DNA from: Mycolicibacter acidiphilus
GTDB taxonomy: Bacteria; Actinomycetota; Actinomycetes; Mycobacteriales; Mycobacteriaceae
Assembly: GCF_018455725.1 (NCBI RefSeq)
Contig: NZ_JAHCLR010000027.1
Span: 1 to 64,000, forward strand
Reading direction: 5' to 3'
DNA length: 64,000 nucleotides
A program made the translations under genes and the position numbers. The notes under the pieces are model-generated. The model was given only the letters and a program-made list of their open reading frames with translations, was not told the DNA's origin and made no database searches. Shown piece by piece: positions 16,309 through 24,831 of this stretch; the first letter of the stretch is position 1; the number at the start of each line of letters is the position of its first letter.

Positions 16309-17537
16309 GAGCCGCCGGTCACGGTCAGGTAGATCAGCACCCCGTTGAGGGCGCTGATCACCCCGGTCACACCCCAGCCGAGGGCCGAGGTGGCCCGCCG
16401 GTTGACGTCGTCGCCCATCAGGGCGCGGTCACTGGTCAGCCGGATCAGCGGCACCAGCGCGAACGGGATCCCGAACGACAGCACCACCTGGGAGATGACC
16501 AGCGCCCGGCTGGGATCCAGGCCGGCGGCCAGGATCGCCAACGCCGGGATCAGGGTGATCACCCGCCGCCACAGCAGCGGCACCGACACCCGCAGCAGAC
16601 CCTGCATGATCATCGCGCCGGCGTAGGCGCCGACCGACGTCGACGCCAGGCCGGAGGCCAGCAGACCGACCGCGAAGAACAGCGCGATCGTCGGCCCCAG
16701 CGCGTCGTGGACGGCGGCGTGCGCACCCTCGATCGAACCCGTGCTGTCCTGCCCGGACAGGTGTGCGGCCGCCACCACCAGCATCGCCAGGTTCACCGCC
16801 CCGGCCACCAGCATCGCCAGGCTCACATCCCAGCGGGTCACCCGCAGCAGGCGCCGCCGCGGCGCACCCGGCGCGGGCTGCCCGTGCCGGTCGCGGGCCA
16901 GGCCGGAGTGCAGATACACCGCGTGCGGCATCACGGTGGCGCCGAGGATCGCGGTCGCCAGCAGCAGGCTCTCGGCGCCGTCGAACCGGGGCAGCAACCC
17001 GCCGGCGACCGCGGCCGCCGGCGGCGGATCCACCACCAGGCTGGCCAGGAAGCCGATCGCGATGATCAGCAGCAGACCGCTGGACACCTGCTCGAAGACC
17101 CGCGGGCCGCGCCGGTCCCCGACGGCCAGCAGCACCATCGACACCACCCCGGTGATGACGCCGCCGAGCAGCACCGGCAGCCCGAAGATCAGGTTCAGCG
17201 CGATCGCCCCGCCGACGACCTCCGCCAGATCGGTTGCCATCGCCACCAGTTCGGCCTGGAGCCAGTAGGCGATCCGGGTGGGACGACGGGTGTTCGCCCC
17301 GACCGTCTCGGGCAACGATCGGCCGGTGACCAGACCCAGTTTGGCCGACAGGTACTGCACCAGACCGGCCATCACGTTGGCGGCGACGATCACCCACACC
17401 AGCAGGTAGCCGAACTTCGCGCCGGCGCTGACGTTGGCCGCGACATTGCCCGGGTCGACGTAGGCGATGGCGGCGACGAACGCCGGACCCAGCAGATACC
17501 AGCCCGGCCTCGCCGGTTCCCGGGTGTCCTGTGCCAA
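16305..17537 (-). CDS. mntH: NRAMP-family divalent metal transporter MntH
   Basis: 410 aa, about 11 hydrophobic segments. Carries the NRAMP metal-site motif DPGN (AYVDPGNVAANV) in the first helix and MPHAVYLHSG in the sixth. It is a proton-coupled importer of Mn2+/Fe2+ in the plasma membrane. The start codon is TTG, only 5 bases after the stop of the upstream gene on the same strand, with no better in-frame start visible. It lies at the 3' end of an apparent operon SDR - DapB-like - mntH. The set corresponds to M. tuberculosis Rv0927c-Rv0926c-Rv0924c as I recall. Confidence 0.9.
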   Translation of the reverse strand: MAQDTREPARPGWYLLGPAFVAAIAYVDPGNVAANVSAGAKFGYLLVWVIVAANVMAGLVQYLSAKLGLVTGRSLPETVGANTRRPTRIAYWLQAELVAMATDLAEVVGGAIALNLIFGLPVLLGGVITGVVSMVLLAVGDRRGPRVFEQVSSGLLLIIAIGFLASLVVDPPPAAAVAGGLLPRFDGAESLLLATAILGATVMPHAVYLHSGLARDRHGQPAPGAPRRRLLRVTRWDVSLAMLVAGAVNLAMLVVAAAHLSGQDSTGSIEGAHAAVHDALGPTIALFFAVGLLASGLASTSVGAYAGAMIMQGLLRVSVPLLWRRVITLIPALAILAAGLDPSRALVISQVVLSFGIPFALVPLIRLTSDRALMGDDVNRRATSALGWGVTGVISALNGVLIYLTVTGGS

Positions 17538-17542
17538 GCGGA

Positions 17543-18619
17543 TCAGGCCCCGCGGTAACGCCCGCGCCCGGTCACCAGCGGCAGGTCGAGGGTGGTTCGC
17601 ACGCCGGGTTCGGCGGCCACCACCGCAGGGATCGCGTTGACGATGCGCATCGCGGTCGCCACCAGTCCGGCGTGGTTGTGGTCGCCGTTGCGGCTGGACA
17701 GGCAGACGTCCATCTCATAGCAGGGTTCGCCGGTGATCTCGATGCGGTACGAGCCGCCGGGCTGAGCCGGCTGCGGCCAGTCCGGGCAGAGGTCCGCGCG
17801 CAACCGGGTGACGTGTTCGAGCACCACCGCTGGTTTGCCGTCGACGAGACCGCGAACCTCGAAACGCAGCGCCGCGGCACTGCCCTTCGGGATGTGCCCG
17901 GACGCGATGTCGAAATCGTCGGGGGCGGGCTCGCGCTGGTAGATCTCCATCACCTCGTCGAGTTCGACGCCGATCCCGGCCGCGAGCTGCCGGACCACCG
18001 AACCCCACGCCAGCGAAAGAACCCCGGGCTGCAGCAGCAGCGGGATCTCGTCGATCGGTTTGCCGAAGCCCATCACGTCGAACATTACTGTCGCGCTGTC
18101 GTAGGTGGCGTAGTCGACGATCTCCATGCAGCGCAGTTGTTCGATGTGCGCGCAGGTGCCGGCCAATGCCAGCGGTAGCAGGTCGTTGGCGAAACCCGGA
18201 TCGATCCCGTTGACGAACAGACTCGAACCGCCCTGCTGCGCAGCGTCTTCCAGCGGGCCGATCAGCTCCGCGGGTATCACCTGCCACGGATACTGCAGGA
18301 ATACCGGGCCGCTGCCGACGACATTGACGCCGGCGGCCAGGATCCGCCGGTAGTCCTCCAGCGCCTCGGGCAGCCGGTTGTCGGCCATCGCGGTGTACAC
18401 CGCACAGTCCGGTCCGGTCGCGAGGACCGCGTCCAGGTCGGTGCTTGCCGTGACACCGGTCGAAACATCCAGGCCGGCAAGCTCACCCGCGTCGACACCG
18501 GCCTTCGCCGCCGACGACACCCACACCCCGGTCAGTTCGATCTGCGGGTCGGCGATCAGCGACCGCAGCGCGTGCACACCGACGTTGCCGGTGCCGATCT
18601 GAACTACGCGGATGGTCAT
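17543..18619 (-). CDS. DapB-like NAD(P)-dependent amine dehydrogenase-family protein (Rv0926c-like)
   Basis: 358 aa from ATG 18619, preceded by AAGGAG at good spacing. The N-terminus is a Rossmann fold (VVQIGTGNVGVHALRSL), followed by a middle with NVVGSGPVFLQYPWQ and a dihydrodipicolinate-reductase-like catalytic half. The family includes 2,4-diaminopentanoate dehydrogenase and many uncharacterised mycobacterial oxidoreductases. It is longer than DapB (about 245 aa), so it is not the lysine-pathway enzyme. It lies 11 bases downstream of an SDR and 5 bases upstream of mntH, probably one operon. The substrate is unknown. Confidence 0.75.
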   Translation of the reverse strand: MTIRVVQIGTGNVGVHALRSLIADPQIELTGVWVSSAAKAGVDAGELAGLDVSTGVTASTDLDAVLATGPDCAVYTAMADNRLPEALEDYRRILAAGVNVVGSGPVFLQYPWQVIPAELIGPLEDAAQQGGSSLFVNGIDPGFANDLLPLALAGTCAHIEQLRCMEIVDYATYDSATVMFDVMGFGKPIDEIPLLLQPGVLSLAWGSVVRQLAAGIGVELDEVMEIYQREPAPDDFDIASGHIPKGSAAALRFEVRGLVDGKPAVVLEHVTRLRADLCPDWPQPAQPGGSYRIEITGEPCYEMDVCLSSRNGDHNHAGLVATAMRIVNAIPAVVAAEPGVRTTLDLPLVTGRGRYRGA

Positions 18620-18630
18620 GCCGGTCTCCT

Positions 18631-19422
18631 TCACAGGTCGGGGATGGGCAGGTCGAGGTTGGGGGCGATCAGGCCGCCGTCGACCTCCAGCGTCTTGCCG
18701 GTGAGATAGCTGCTCGCCGGCGACGCCAGGTACACCGCCGCCGCGGCGATGTCCTCGGGTACGCCGAGCCGGCGCATCGGCGTCACCCGCTCCATCGGGG
18801 CGCGCAGTTCGTCGTTGGACGCCACCACGTCCAGCGCGGAGGTGAGGATCGACCCGGGCGCGATCGCGTTCACCCGGATCCGCGGGCACAGATCCAGCGC
18901 CGCCAGTCGGGTGTAGTGCGCCAGTGCGGCTTTCGCAGCGCCGTACGCGGCGAACCCGCGCCCGGCCAGCCGGCCCATCGTCGAGGTGATGTTGATGATC
19001 GACCCGCCGCCGGAATGCTCCAGCATCAGCGGCACCGCCGCGGTGGTCAGCGCGTGCGCAGTGCCGACGTTGAACGTGAACGCGTCCTGCAACTCCTTGC
19101 TGGAGGTGGTCAGCAAGGTGTTGGGCATGGTGCCGCCGACGTTGTTGACGACGATGTCCAGGCGGCCGAACGCCTCGACGGCTTGGTGCGCGAGTTTCGC
19201 CGTCTCCTCCGGCTGGGCCAGGTCCGCGACGACGATGTGAGCCTTCCGGCCGGCGCTGTGCACCTGTGCCGCAACGTCTTCCAACTGTGAGCGGGTGCGT
19301 GCGGCGATCACGACGTCGGCGCCGGCTTGCGCGAAGGCGACCGCTATCGCCGCGCCCAGCCCACGGCCGGCCCCGGTGACGACGGCGACGTTGTCTTCGA
19401 TGCGAAACCGGTCCAGGATCAC
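18631..19422 (-). CDS. Short-chain dehydrogenase/reductase (Rv0927c-like)
   Basis: 263 aa. Classical [11 protein letters not shown] in the Rossmann turn, NNVGG near 95, the serine in [16 protein letters not shown] as the catalytic YxxxK, then [11 protein letters not shown] and a C-terminal [18 protein letters not shown] tail. That tail is nearly identical to my recollection of Rv0927c. It probably oxidises or reduces a hydroxyacyl-type or other hydrophobic substrate; the specific reaction is unknown. First gene of the minus-strand operon ending in mntH. Confidence 0.85.
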   Translation of the reverse strand: MILDRFRIEDNVAVVTGAGRGLGAAIAVAFAQAGADVVIAARTRSQLEDVAAQVHSAGRKAHIVVADLAQPEETAKLAHQAVEAFGRLDIVVNNVGGTMPNTLLTTSSKELQDAFTFNVGTAHALTTAAVPLMLEHSGGGSIINITSTMGRLAGRGFAAYGAAKAALAHYTRLAALDLCPRIRVNAIAPGSILTSALDVVASNDELRAPMERVTPMRRLGVPEDIAAAAVYLASPASSYLTGKTLEVDGGLIAPNLDLPIPDL

Positions 19423-19492
19423 CGTGCCACCGTAACGTGTGGGTGGGTGGATCCGCGGGGGTAACGCCGCGCCGGGTGCTGACGGGGCGGCC

Positions 19493-19894
19493 TCAGCAGA
19501 GCCCCACCAGGATCAGCACGGATGCGGCAATGATGCTCAGCGCCAGGGAGACCAGCAGAAAACCGATCACCCCCTCCCGGCCGGAGGATGTGCCGTGGTC
19601 TCCCGCAGCGATCGGCATCAATGTCCGCGCACCCCAGGCCGCCCCCAGCAGGGTGGCCATCCAGTTGGCGAACGCGGCGTACACGACGAGGCAGAAGCCG
19701 ACGGACAGCCAGGCGTGCGACAGTGTGAGCCGCGGCCAGATCAGGCCGACGATCATCAGGAGCATGCCGTTCAGCACGCCTTCGAGGTGGCTGGACAAGC
19801 CCATCCGGGGGTTCTTCAGCTTCGGGATGGCCAGCCCGGTCAGCAGGCCGAGCAGGATCAGCAGGACGCCCAGCTGTATCAGCAGCTTGTCCAT
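19493..19894 (-). CDS. Small four-helix membrane protein, hydroxylaminobenzene mutase (HabA)-like
   Basis: 133 aa with four hydrophobic segments. The pattern [27 protein letters not shown], then [10 protein letters not shown] and [14 protein letters not shown], matches the HabA/HabB hydroxylaminobenzene mutase family as I remember it. HabA rearranges hydroxylaminobenzene to 2-aminophenol in nitroaromatic degraders; most mycobacterial members are uncharacterised, so activity should not be assumed. It stands alone, with a 70-base gap to the SDR on the same strand. Confidence 0.6.
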   Translation of the reverse strand: MDKLLIQLGVLLILLGLLTGLAIPKLKNPRMGLSSHLEGVLNGMLLMIVGLIWPRLTLSHAWLSVGFCLVVYAAFANWMATLLGAAWGARTLMPIAAGDHGTSSGREGVIGFLLVSLALSIIAASVLILVGLC

Positions 19895-20014
19895 GCCGAC
19901 CCTCGCTAGCTGTGGAACCGGTCCCGGGTCACCGTGTCACCGTAACGTGGAGGCGGGCCGCTTTGCGGGGGCTTCCGGCTTTCACGCCGGTTAGCAGGAG
20001 GGGAGGGTGAACCG

Positions 20015-20542
20015 ATGGTCAGATTCTCCGGTGTCGCGGCGGCGGTGCTGATCGCCCTGCCCATGGCCGTTGCTGTCCCGGCCCAGGCGGATTGCGGCGA
20101 CCCGGGGCAACAGGCCTGTGTGGGGCCGGTGCCCACGGTCGACCAGGTGGTCGCCGTACTGGAGGCGATGACCGATCCGAACGTGCCGGCCGCCGCCAAA
20201 GGCGACATCGTCACCCCCGGCTTCACCCCGGAGGAAGCGCAGCAGGTCGACGACCGCCTGAACCGGTTGAACGCGCGCGGGTACCTGCCGCTGACCTTCG
20301 TCGTGACCGACATCCAGCCCGCCGCGGACAACTTCGCGGGAACCACCGTGTCCGTCTCGCGGCCATGGACGCCGGCTGGCCCGATCGTGCTGACCGACCA
20401 GGACGGGCGGTGGCTGATCACCCACGACACGGCCATGAAGGCGTTGGATGCGATCTGGTACAACGCCAATGGGCGCGGTGGGTCGTCTCCGGGTGGGCCA
20501 CCGCTGGCGCCGTTCGCGCCGATGCCCGGCCGGCTCGGGTAG
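20015..20542 (+). CDS. Secreted low-molecular-weight antigen, Mtb12/CFP-2-like
   Basis: 175 aa. A Sec signal peptide covers residues 1-26 (hydrophobic VAAAVLIALPMAVAVPAQA, cleavage after AQA). The mature part follows the Mtb12/CFP-2 pattern: PTVDQVVAVLEAMTDPNVPA, AAKGDIVTPGF, then PLTFVVTDIQPAADN and WLITHDTAMKALDAI. The fold is NTF2-like and the function is unknown; M. tuberculosis members are abundant culture-filtrate antigens. The C-terminal tail is Gly/Pro-rich. A very strong ribosome-binding site (AGGAGGGGAGG) precedes the ATG. There are two cysteines near the mature N-terminus (DCGDPGQQAC), possibly a disulfide. Confidence 0.8.
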   Translation: MVRFSGVAAAVLIALPMAVAVPAQADCGDPGQQACVGPVPTVDQVVAVLEAMTDPNVPAAAKGDIVTPGFTPEEAQQVDDRLNRLNARGYLPLTFVVTDIQPAADNFAGTTVSVSRPWTPAGPIVLTDQDGRWLITHDTAMKALDAIWYNANGRGGSSPGGPPLAPFAPMPGRLG

Positions 20543-20569
20543 CCCACGGCAGCAGGCAGTCCGAACGAG

Positions 20570-20716
20570 CTAGCTCGTCCGTGGTGGTTGGGGTTGGTAG
20601 GGGTCGTACCACCACCATTGGGTGCGTTCGACGGTCGTCCGGTGCACGGTGGCGCAGCCGGTGGGGGTTGCGTGGGTGGTCCGTCCAGTGATCCGGGTTG
20701 TTGGCAAATTCGGAAA
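20570..20716 (-). pseudogene. 3' remnant of a broken gene, probably DUF222/HNH (13E12-type)
   Basis: A minus-strand reading frame without start ends ...THATPTGCATV...QWWWYDPYQPQPPRTS-stop. The TPTG turn followed by a W/P-rich end resembles the C-terminus of mycobacterial DUF222/HNH repeat-family proteins. The frame is closed by a stop at 20717-20719. A matching N-terminal remnant lies about 0.75 kb upstream on the same strand (21473-21676), with vapBC in between. Assignment of this tail to the HNH family is tentative. Confidence 0.4.
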
Positions 20717-20801
20717 CTATCCCTCAGGTTCAAGCCCGTCGCGAGGTGATTACGCTGTGTGACCCGGCGGCCCGGGCGGTCCGGTCACGACTGGTCGAGC
20801 G

Positions 20802-21203
20802 CTACTCCACCGGATCGGCGATCCGGAATCCAAGCATCACAGCCACTGATTTCATCGTCGCGTCGTGCGTGGTGACAACAAGGTCATCGAGGCCGGAACG
20901 CAACGCCGACGCAAGGTGAATTGCATCGAGCGTGCGAATGCGAGGGATGATTGCTTCCGCTTCCTGCAAAACGGCGTGGTCGAGCGGGATCGTGTCGATA
21001 TAGTCCAGAATCTGGTCGCGGTCGGCGACCGGCAAGCTCTCCCGTCGCAATACGCGAGTGATCTCGGTGCGGAGGATGCGTGAGGAAACGACGCGATCGT
21101 CGTCTCTGCCGGTCACACTGTCGAACCATTGGGCCGCTGACACCGAATGGCCGAGCATGATGCGTACCGCGACGGAGCTGTCGAGGTAGTGGTAAGTCAC
21201 CAC
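20802..21203 (-). CDS. vapC: VapC-type PIN-domain ribonuclease toxin
   Basis: 133 aa. PIN fold with the four acidic metal-binding residues in place: D8 (YLDSS), E47 (RTEITR), D93 (TLDAIHLASA) and D114 (TTHDATM). VapC toxins cut specific RNA sites with Mg2+ and are neutralised by VapB. The start overlaps the vapB stop by 7 bases, the normal operon arrangement. The module sits between two fragments of an HNH-type gene. Confidence 0.9.
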   Translation of the reverse strand: MVTYHYLDSSVAVRIMLGHSVSAAQWFDSVTGRDDDRVVSSRILRTEITRVLRRESLPVADRDQILDYIDTIPLDHAVLQEAEAIIPRIRTLDAIHLASALRSGLDDLVVTTHDATMKSVAVMLGFRIADPVE

Positions 21204-21448
21204 GGGCCCTTTTCTTCATTGAGAAGCTCGTCGATTGTCGATGCCGTGGTGAGGTCATGCCGGGCGATTGTGCGGGTACGTGCGGGTCCGCTTGCTTTCC
21301 GGGGGATAAGGGCTGCTGACGAGACGGCGGGAAGGATCGTGCCGATCCGGTGGTTATGACGGGTCAGCGTGTACGGCTCGCCCCCTTCGAGGTCGGCGAT
21401 CATTGAAGCAGGATTCTGGCGCAGTTCGCCGACGGAGATCGACTTCAT
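21197..21448 (-). CDS. vapB: VapB-type antitoxin (Phd/YefM fold)
   Basis: 83 aa. The N-terminal SVGELRQNPASMIADLEGG and YTLTRHNHRIGTILP are the Phd/YefM DNA-binding region; the C-terminal part (STIDELLNEEKGPW) is the acidic toxin-wrapping tail. Overlaps vapC by 7 bases. Expected to autorepress the operon. The middle (SGPARTRTIARHDL) is more basic than usual. Confidence 0.85.
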   Translation of the reverse strand: MKSISVGELRQNPASMIADLEGGEPYTLTRHNHRIGTILPAVSSAALIPRKASGPARTRTIARHDLTTASTIDELLNEEKGPW

Positions 21449-21472
21449 GAAGCCAGGCTACCAGGGAATTGT

Positions 21473-21676
21473 CTACCTTTGTCTAGCATGTTGAATCTCG
21501 GGATGGGGGTAGGCGGGCCCCCACAGGCCGTCGTGGTCGATCTCGGCGACGATCTCCACGATGCGCCCGTCGATCGCGTTGCGCTGACCGGTCAGCTCCG
21601 CCAGCTCCTCGAACAACACCTCCAGCCGCGCACACGCCCCCACCCGGGTATCGGGTGACTCCGCGATCGAGGACAT
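21473..21676 (-). pseudogene. Truncated N-terminus of a DUF222/HNH endonuclease (13E12 repeat family)
   Basis: 67 codons. The sequence LFEELAELTGQRNAIDGRIV.EIVAEID.DGLWG is the hallmark start of mycobacterial 13E12-type DUF222/HNH proteins, which are normally about 400-500 aa. The similarity stops at DGLWG, and the frame then runs 14 unrelated residues to a stop. The family's DUF222 body and HNH site are absent. The likely C-terminal remnant is at 20570-20716. vapBC occupies the space between, as if inserted or swapped into this gene. Confidence 0.75.
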
Positions 21677-21707
21677 AACGACAGCAGCGCACCGGGCACC
21701 GACGGGA

Positions 21708-22508
21708 TCAGTGCTGCTTCGACCGCTTCTTCACGCTGGCCTCCAGTTTCGCCAGCAGATCCGAGACGTCATCGCCGGCGTCCAGATCGGCCGGCGCTTC
21801 CGAGGCGGTGAACGCTTCGCCGCCTTGAAGTTTGGCGTCGATCAACTCATGCAACTGCTCGGTGTAGACGTCGCGGTAGCGGTCAGGATCGAAATCGTCG
21901 GCCATCGACTCGACCACCTGTCCGGCCATCGTCAACTCGGCCGGCTTGATCTCCACCTTCGTGTCCAGCGCCGGGAAGTCGGGGTCGCGGACCTCATCCG
22001 GCCACAGCAGGGTCTGCACCACCATCACCTGGCGTGTGCCGAAGTCCTTGACCCGCAACGCCGCCAGTTGGGTTTTGCTGCGCAGTGCGAAGTGGACGAT
22101 CGCCACCCGGTCGGTGTCGGCCAGCGTCTTGGCCAGCAGCACATAGGACTTGATGGACTTCGACGCCGGCTCCAGGTAGTAGCTGTGGTCGAACAGCAGC
22201 GGGTCCAGTTCGCGGGCCGGCACGAACTCGAGCACCTCGATCTCGTGTTCGCGTTCGGCGGGCAGTCCCGCGATGTCGTCGTCGGTGATCGTCACCGTGC
22301 GACCGTCGTCGGACTCGTAGGCCCGCGCGATGTCCCCGAAATCCACGGACTCGCCGCACACCTCGCACACCCGCCGGTAGTGGATGTGGCCGCCGTCCTT
22401 GGCGTGCACCTGATGGAACTTGACGTCGTGGTCCTCGGTGGCGCTGTAGACCTTCACCGGAACGTTGACCAGCCCGAAGGCGATCGAACCCTTCCAGATG
22501 GAACGCAT
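21708..22508 (-). CDS. ku: DNA end-binding protein Ku
   Basis: 266 aa, near the 273 aa of M. tuberculosis Ku. Starts MRSIWKGSIAFGLVNVPVKV, the universal bacterial Ku opening, and continues through VHAKDGGHIHYRRVCEVCG. The core forms a homodimeric ring on double-strand DNA ends and recruits LigD. The C-terminal extension is short and Lys-rich (ASVKKRSKQH). It lies 40 bases downstream of a small membrane protein gene on the same strand and is divergent from ligD, as in other mycobacteria apart from that extra gene. Confidence 0.95.
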   Translation of the reverse strand: MRSIWKGSIAFGLVNVPVKVYSATEDHDVKFHQVHAKDGGHIHYRRVCEVCGESVDFGDIARAYESDDGRTVTITDDDIAGLPAEREHEIEVLEFVPARELDPLLFDHSYYLEPASKSIKSYVLLAKTLADTDRVAIVHFALRSKTQLAALRVKDFGTRQVMVVQTLLWPDEVRDPDFPALDTKVEIKPAELTMAGQVVESMADDFDPDRYRDVYTEQLHELIDAKLQGGEAFTASEAPADLDAGDDVSDLLAKLEASVKKRSKQH

Positions 22509-22548
22509 GACGCCAGTATGCCCACCTCGGCGAGCGCTCAGCCGGCCT

Positions 22549-22968
22549 TTACGCCGACGGGTGCCAGGCGCTGACCGCCCAGATCACGATGACGTCGAGT
22601 GCGATCACGATGATCGCCCACACCGGGTAGTGCGGCAGCCACAGGAACATGCCGACGATCGAGAACGCCGCCATCACGACGGCGGTCACCCGGGCCCAGG
22701 ACTTGCCCCAGAACAGGCCGAAGGCGACCGCGAGCGCGGCGGCCCCGAGCACGATCAGGATCCAGCCCCACACGGTGGTGTTGAACTCGTAGACGTAGTC
22801 CAGGTCGCCCTCGCCGACCACCACGAGGTCGTCGGCGCCGAGTGCGGAGATACCCTGCAGGATCGTCAGCAGCGCCGACGTCAGAATCAGCGCCGCAGCG
22901 GCGAACGTCGCGCTGCCGGCCACCACCTGCTTGGCGGGGAGGTGGTCGTGCTTGTCGGTGTCGGTCAT
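22549..22968 (-). CDS. DUF7144-type four-helix membrane protein
   Basis: 139 aa with four hydrophobic segments (AAALILTSALLTILQGISAL, the WGWILIVLGAAALAVAFGLF region, a VVMAAFSIVGMF segment, and a final IIVIALDVIVIWAVSAW). The conserved spacing WGxILIVLG and FWGKSWAR match the actinobacterial DUF7144 family; no function is known. It is inserted between the divergent ku and ligD genes and lies 40 bases upstream of ku, so ku may be read from its promoter. Confidence 0.65.
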   Translation of the reverse strand: MTDTDKHDHLPAKQVVAGSATFAAAALILTSALLTILQGISALGADDLVVVGEGDLDYVYEFNTTVWGWILIVLGAAALAVAFGLFWGKSWARVTAVVMAAFSIVGMFLWLPHYPVWAIIVIALDVIVIWAVSAWHPSA

Positions 22969-23040
22969 CGACTGTCTCCATCGGTCGGCGGGACGAATGG
23001 AATCACGCTACCCAGCGCTTCCTGGGATTATGTTGGGAAC

Positions 23041-24825
23041 ATGGGTTGCACGCCCAGGGTGACGCTGACCAACGCCGACAAGGTGCTGTACCCCGCGGCC
23101 GGGACCACCAAGCGCGACGTCTTCGACTACTACACCGCCATCGCCGAGGTGATGCTGCCGCACATCGCCGGGCGGCCGGTCACCCGCAAACGCTGGCCCG
23201 ACGGCGTCGAGCAGGAACCGTTCTTCGAGAAGCAACTGGCACCGTCGGCCCCGGCCTGGCTGCCGCGCGCGGTGCTGCAGCATCGCGCCGGCGCCGCGGA
23301 CTACCCGCTGATCGACGACGCCGACGGGCTGGCCTGGATCGCCCAGCAGGCGGCGCTGGAAGTGCATGTGCCGCAGTGGCGTTACGTCGACGGAAAGCCG
23401 GGCCCGAACACCCGGCTGGTCTTCGACCTCGATCCCGGCCAGGGCGTCCCGATGAGCCAACTCGCGCAGGTGGCCCGCGCCATCCGGGACCTGATGGCCG
23501 ACCTCGACCTGACCGCCTTCCCGGTGACCAGCGGCAGCAAGGGGCTGCACCTGTACGTCGCGCTGGATCGCCCGGTGAGTAGTGAGTCGGCGGTGCTGCT
23601 GGCCAAACGTGTTGCGCAGCAACTCGAATCGGAGATGCCGACGTTGGTGACCGCGACCATGACCCGCAGTCTGCGGGCCGGGCGGGTCTTCGTCGACTGG
23701 AGTCAGAACAACGCGTCGAAGACCACGGTCGCACCGTATTCGCTGCGAGGCCGCGCACAACCGACGGTCGCCGCGCCACGCAGTTGGGCCGAACTCGATG
23801 ACCCGAACCTGCGGCAGCTGCGCTACGACGAGGTGCTGGCCCGCGTCGCGCACGACGGCGACCTGCTCGCCGCGCTGGACCGGCCGGCCCGATCGGCGTT
23901 CGCGTTCGGAGAACTCTTCCCGATGCTCGCCACGCAGGGGACCGTGATCGACCTGGATCCCGGGCAGTGGGCGTTCGAGGGGAAATGGGACGGCTACCGG
24001 ATGCTGGTGGAGGCCGATCGCGGCACGCTGCGGCTGCGGTCGCGTAACGGGCGCGAGGTCACCGGCGAGTACCCGCAACTGGCGTCGCTCGGGACGGACC
24101 TGGCCGGGCGGCACGTCGTGCTCGACGGCGAAGCGGTGGCGCTCGACGCCGGCGGCGTGCCGCGGTTCAGCGAGATGCAGAACCACGCGCGTGCGGCCAC
24201 GGTGCAGTTCTGGGCGTTCGATCTGCTCTACCTCGACGGCCGGTCGCTGCTGCGGGCGCATTATCGAGACCGGCGCCGGCTGCTGGAGGCGCTGGGGGTG
24301 AACACCGGACTGATCGTGCATCCGCTGCTGGCGCCCGACGGCGCCGAGGCGATGCAGCAGTCCCGGCGGCTGGGCTGGGAGGGGGTGGTGGCGAAACGCT
24401 GGGACTCCGGCTACCAGCCGCGCCGCCGGTCGAGGGCCTGGATCAAAGCCAAGCACTGGCGCACCCAGGAGGTGGTGATCGGCGGGTGGTCCGCGGGCGC
24501 GGGCGGGCGCGACGGTGGGATCGGCTCGCTGCTGATGGGCATTCCCGGCGACGGGGGGCTGACGTTCGTCGGGAAAGTGGGCACCGGATTCGCTGAGCGA
24601 GATCTGGATCGGCTGAAAGCACTGTTGGAGCCGCTGCACACCGCCGAATCGCCGTTCGCTGCAAAGCTTTCCGGGGACGACGCCCGGGACGTGACGTACG
24701 TGCGTCCGGAGATCGTCGCTGAAGTACGCTACGGCGAGCGTACGACGGACGGTCGGCTGCGTCAGCCCAGCTGGCGGGGGCTGCGGCCGGACAAGGCGCC
24801 CGATGAGGTGGTTCGTGAGGAGTGA
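23041..24825 (+). CDS. ligD: LigD, primase-polymerase/ATP-ligase fusion lacking the phosphoesterase domain
   Basis: 594 aa from ATG 23041, against 759 aa in M. tuberculosis. Residues 1-275 are the AEP polymerase (POL) domain with metal-binding D129/D131 in LVFDLDPG and D219 in RVFVDWSQN. Residues 290-594 are the ATP-dependent ligase with nucleotidyl Lys315 (EGKWDGY), LDGEAV, WEGVVAKR and the OB-fold end SSWRGLRPDK-like. The central phosphoesterase (PE) domain, normally marked by RRPHYDFRLE, is absent: POL runs through a short linker (residues 276-292) directly into the ligase. The reading frame is intact and both remaining domains look functional. The enzyme would fill and seal ends but could not trim 3' ribonucleotides or 3' phosphates itself. 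Ku is divergent nearby. Confidence 0.95.
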   Translation: MGCTPRVTLTNADKVLYPAAGTTKRDVFDYYTAIAEVMLPHIAGRPVTRKRWPDGVEQEPFFEKQLAPSAPAWLPRAVLQHRAGAADYPLIDDADGLAWIAQQAALEVHVPQWRYVDGKPGPNTRLVFDLDPGQGVPMSQLAQVARAIRDLMADLDLTAFPVTSGSKGLHLYVALDRPVSSESAVLLAKRVAQQLESEMPTLVTATMTRSLRAGRVFVDWSQNNASKTTVAPYSLRGRAQPTVAAPRSWAELDDPNLRQLRYDEVLARVAHDGDLLAALDRPARSAFAFGELFPMLATQGTVIDLDPGQWAFEGKWDGYRMLVEADRGTLRLRSRNGREVTGEYPQLASLGTDLAGRHVVLDGEAVALDAGGVPRFSEMQNHARAATVQFWAFDLLYLDGRSLLRAHYRDRRRLLEALGVNTGLIVHPLLAPDGAEAMQQSRRLGWEGVVAKRWDSGYQPRRRSRAWIKAKHWRTQEVVIGGWSAGAGGRDGGIGSLLMGIPGDGGLTFVGKVGTGFAERDLDRLKALLEPLHTAESPFAAKLSGDDARDVTYVRPEIVAEVRYGERTTDGRLRQPSWRGLRPDKAPDEVVREE

Positions 24826-24831
24826 TCAGCC

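Noticed and set aside
20569-20625. GGTGGT...ACCACC inverted repeat after the Mtb12-like gene as a terminator
   Set aside because: The loop is about 20 bases and there is no T-tract; the sequence is better explained as the Trp/Pro codons of the broken gene's 3' end.
21480-21700. Second overlapping frame (about 69 codons) at the HNH fragment
   Set aside because: Alternate reading frame of the same fragment; only the frame with LAELTGQRNAIDGRIV matches the DUF222 family.
22465-23040. Extended N-terminus for LigD reaching back to 22465
   Set aside because: The extra region is antisense to the DUF7144 gene and has no LigD similarity; ATG 23041 begins the conserved VTLTNADKVLYP region.
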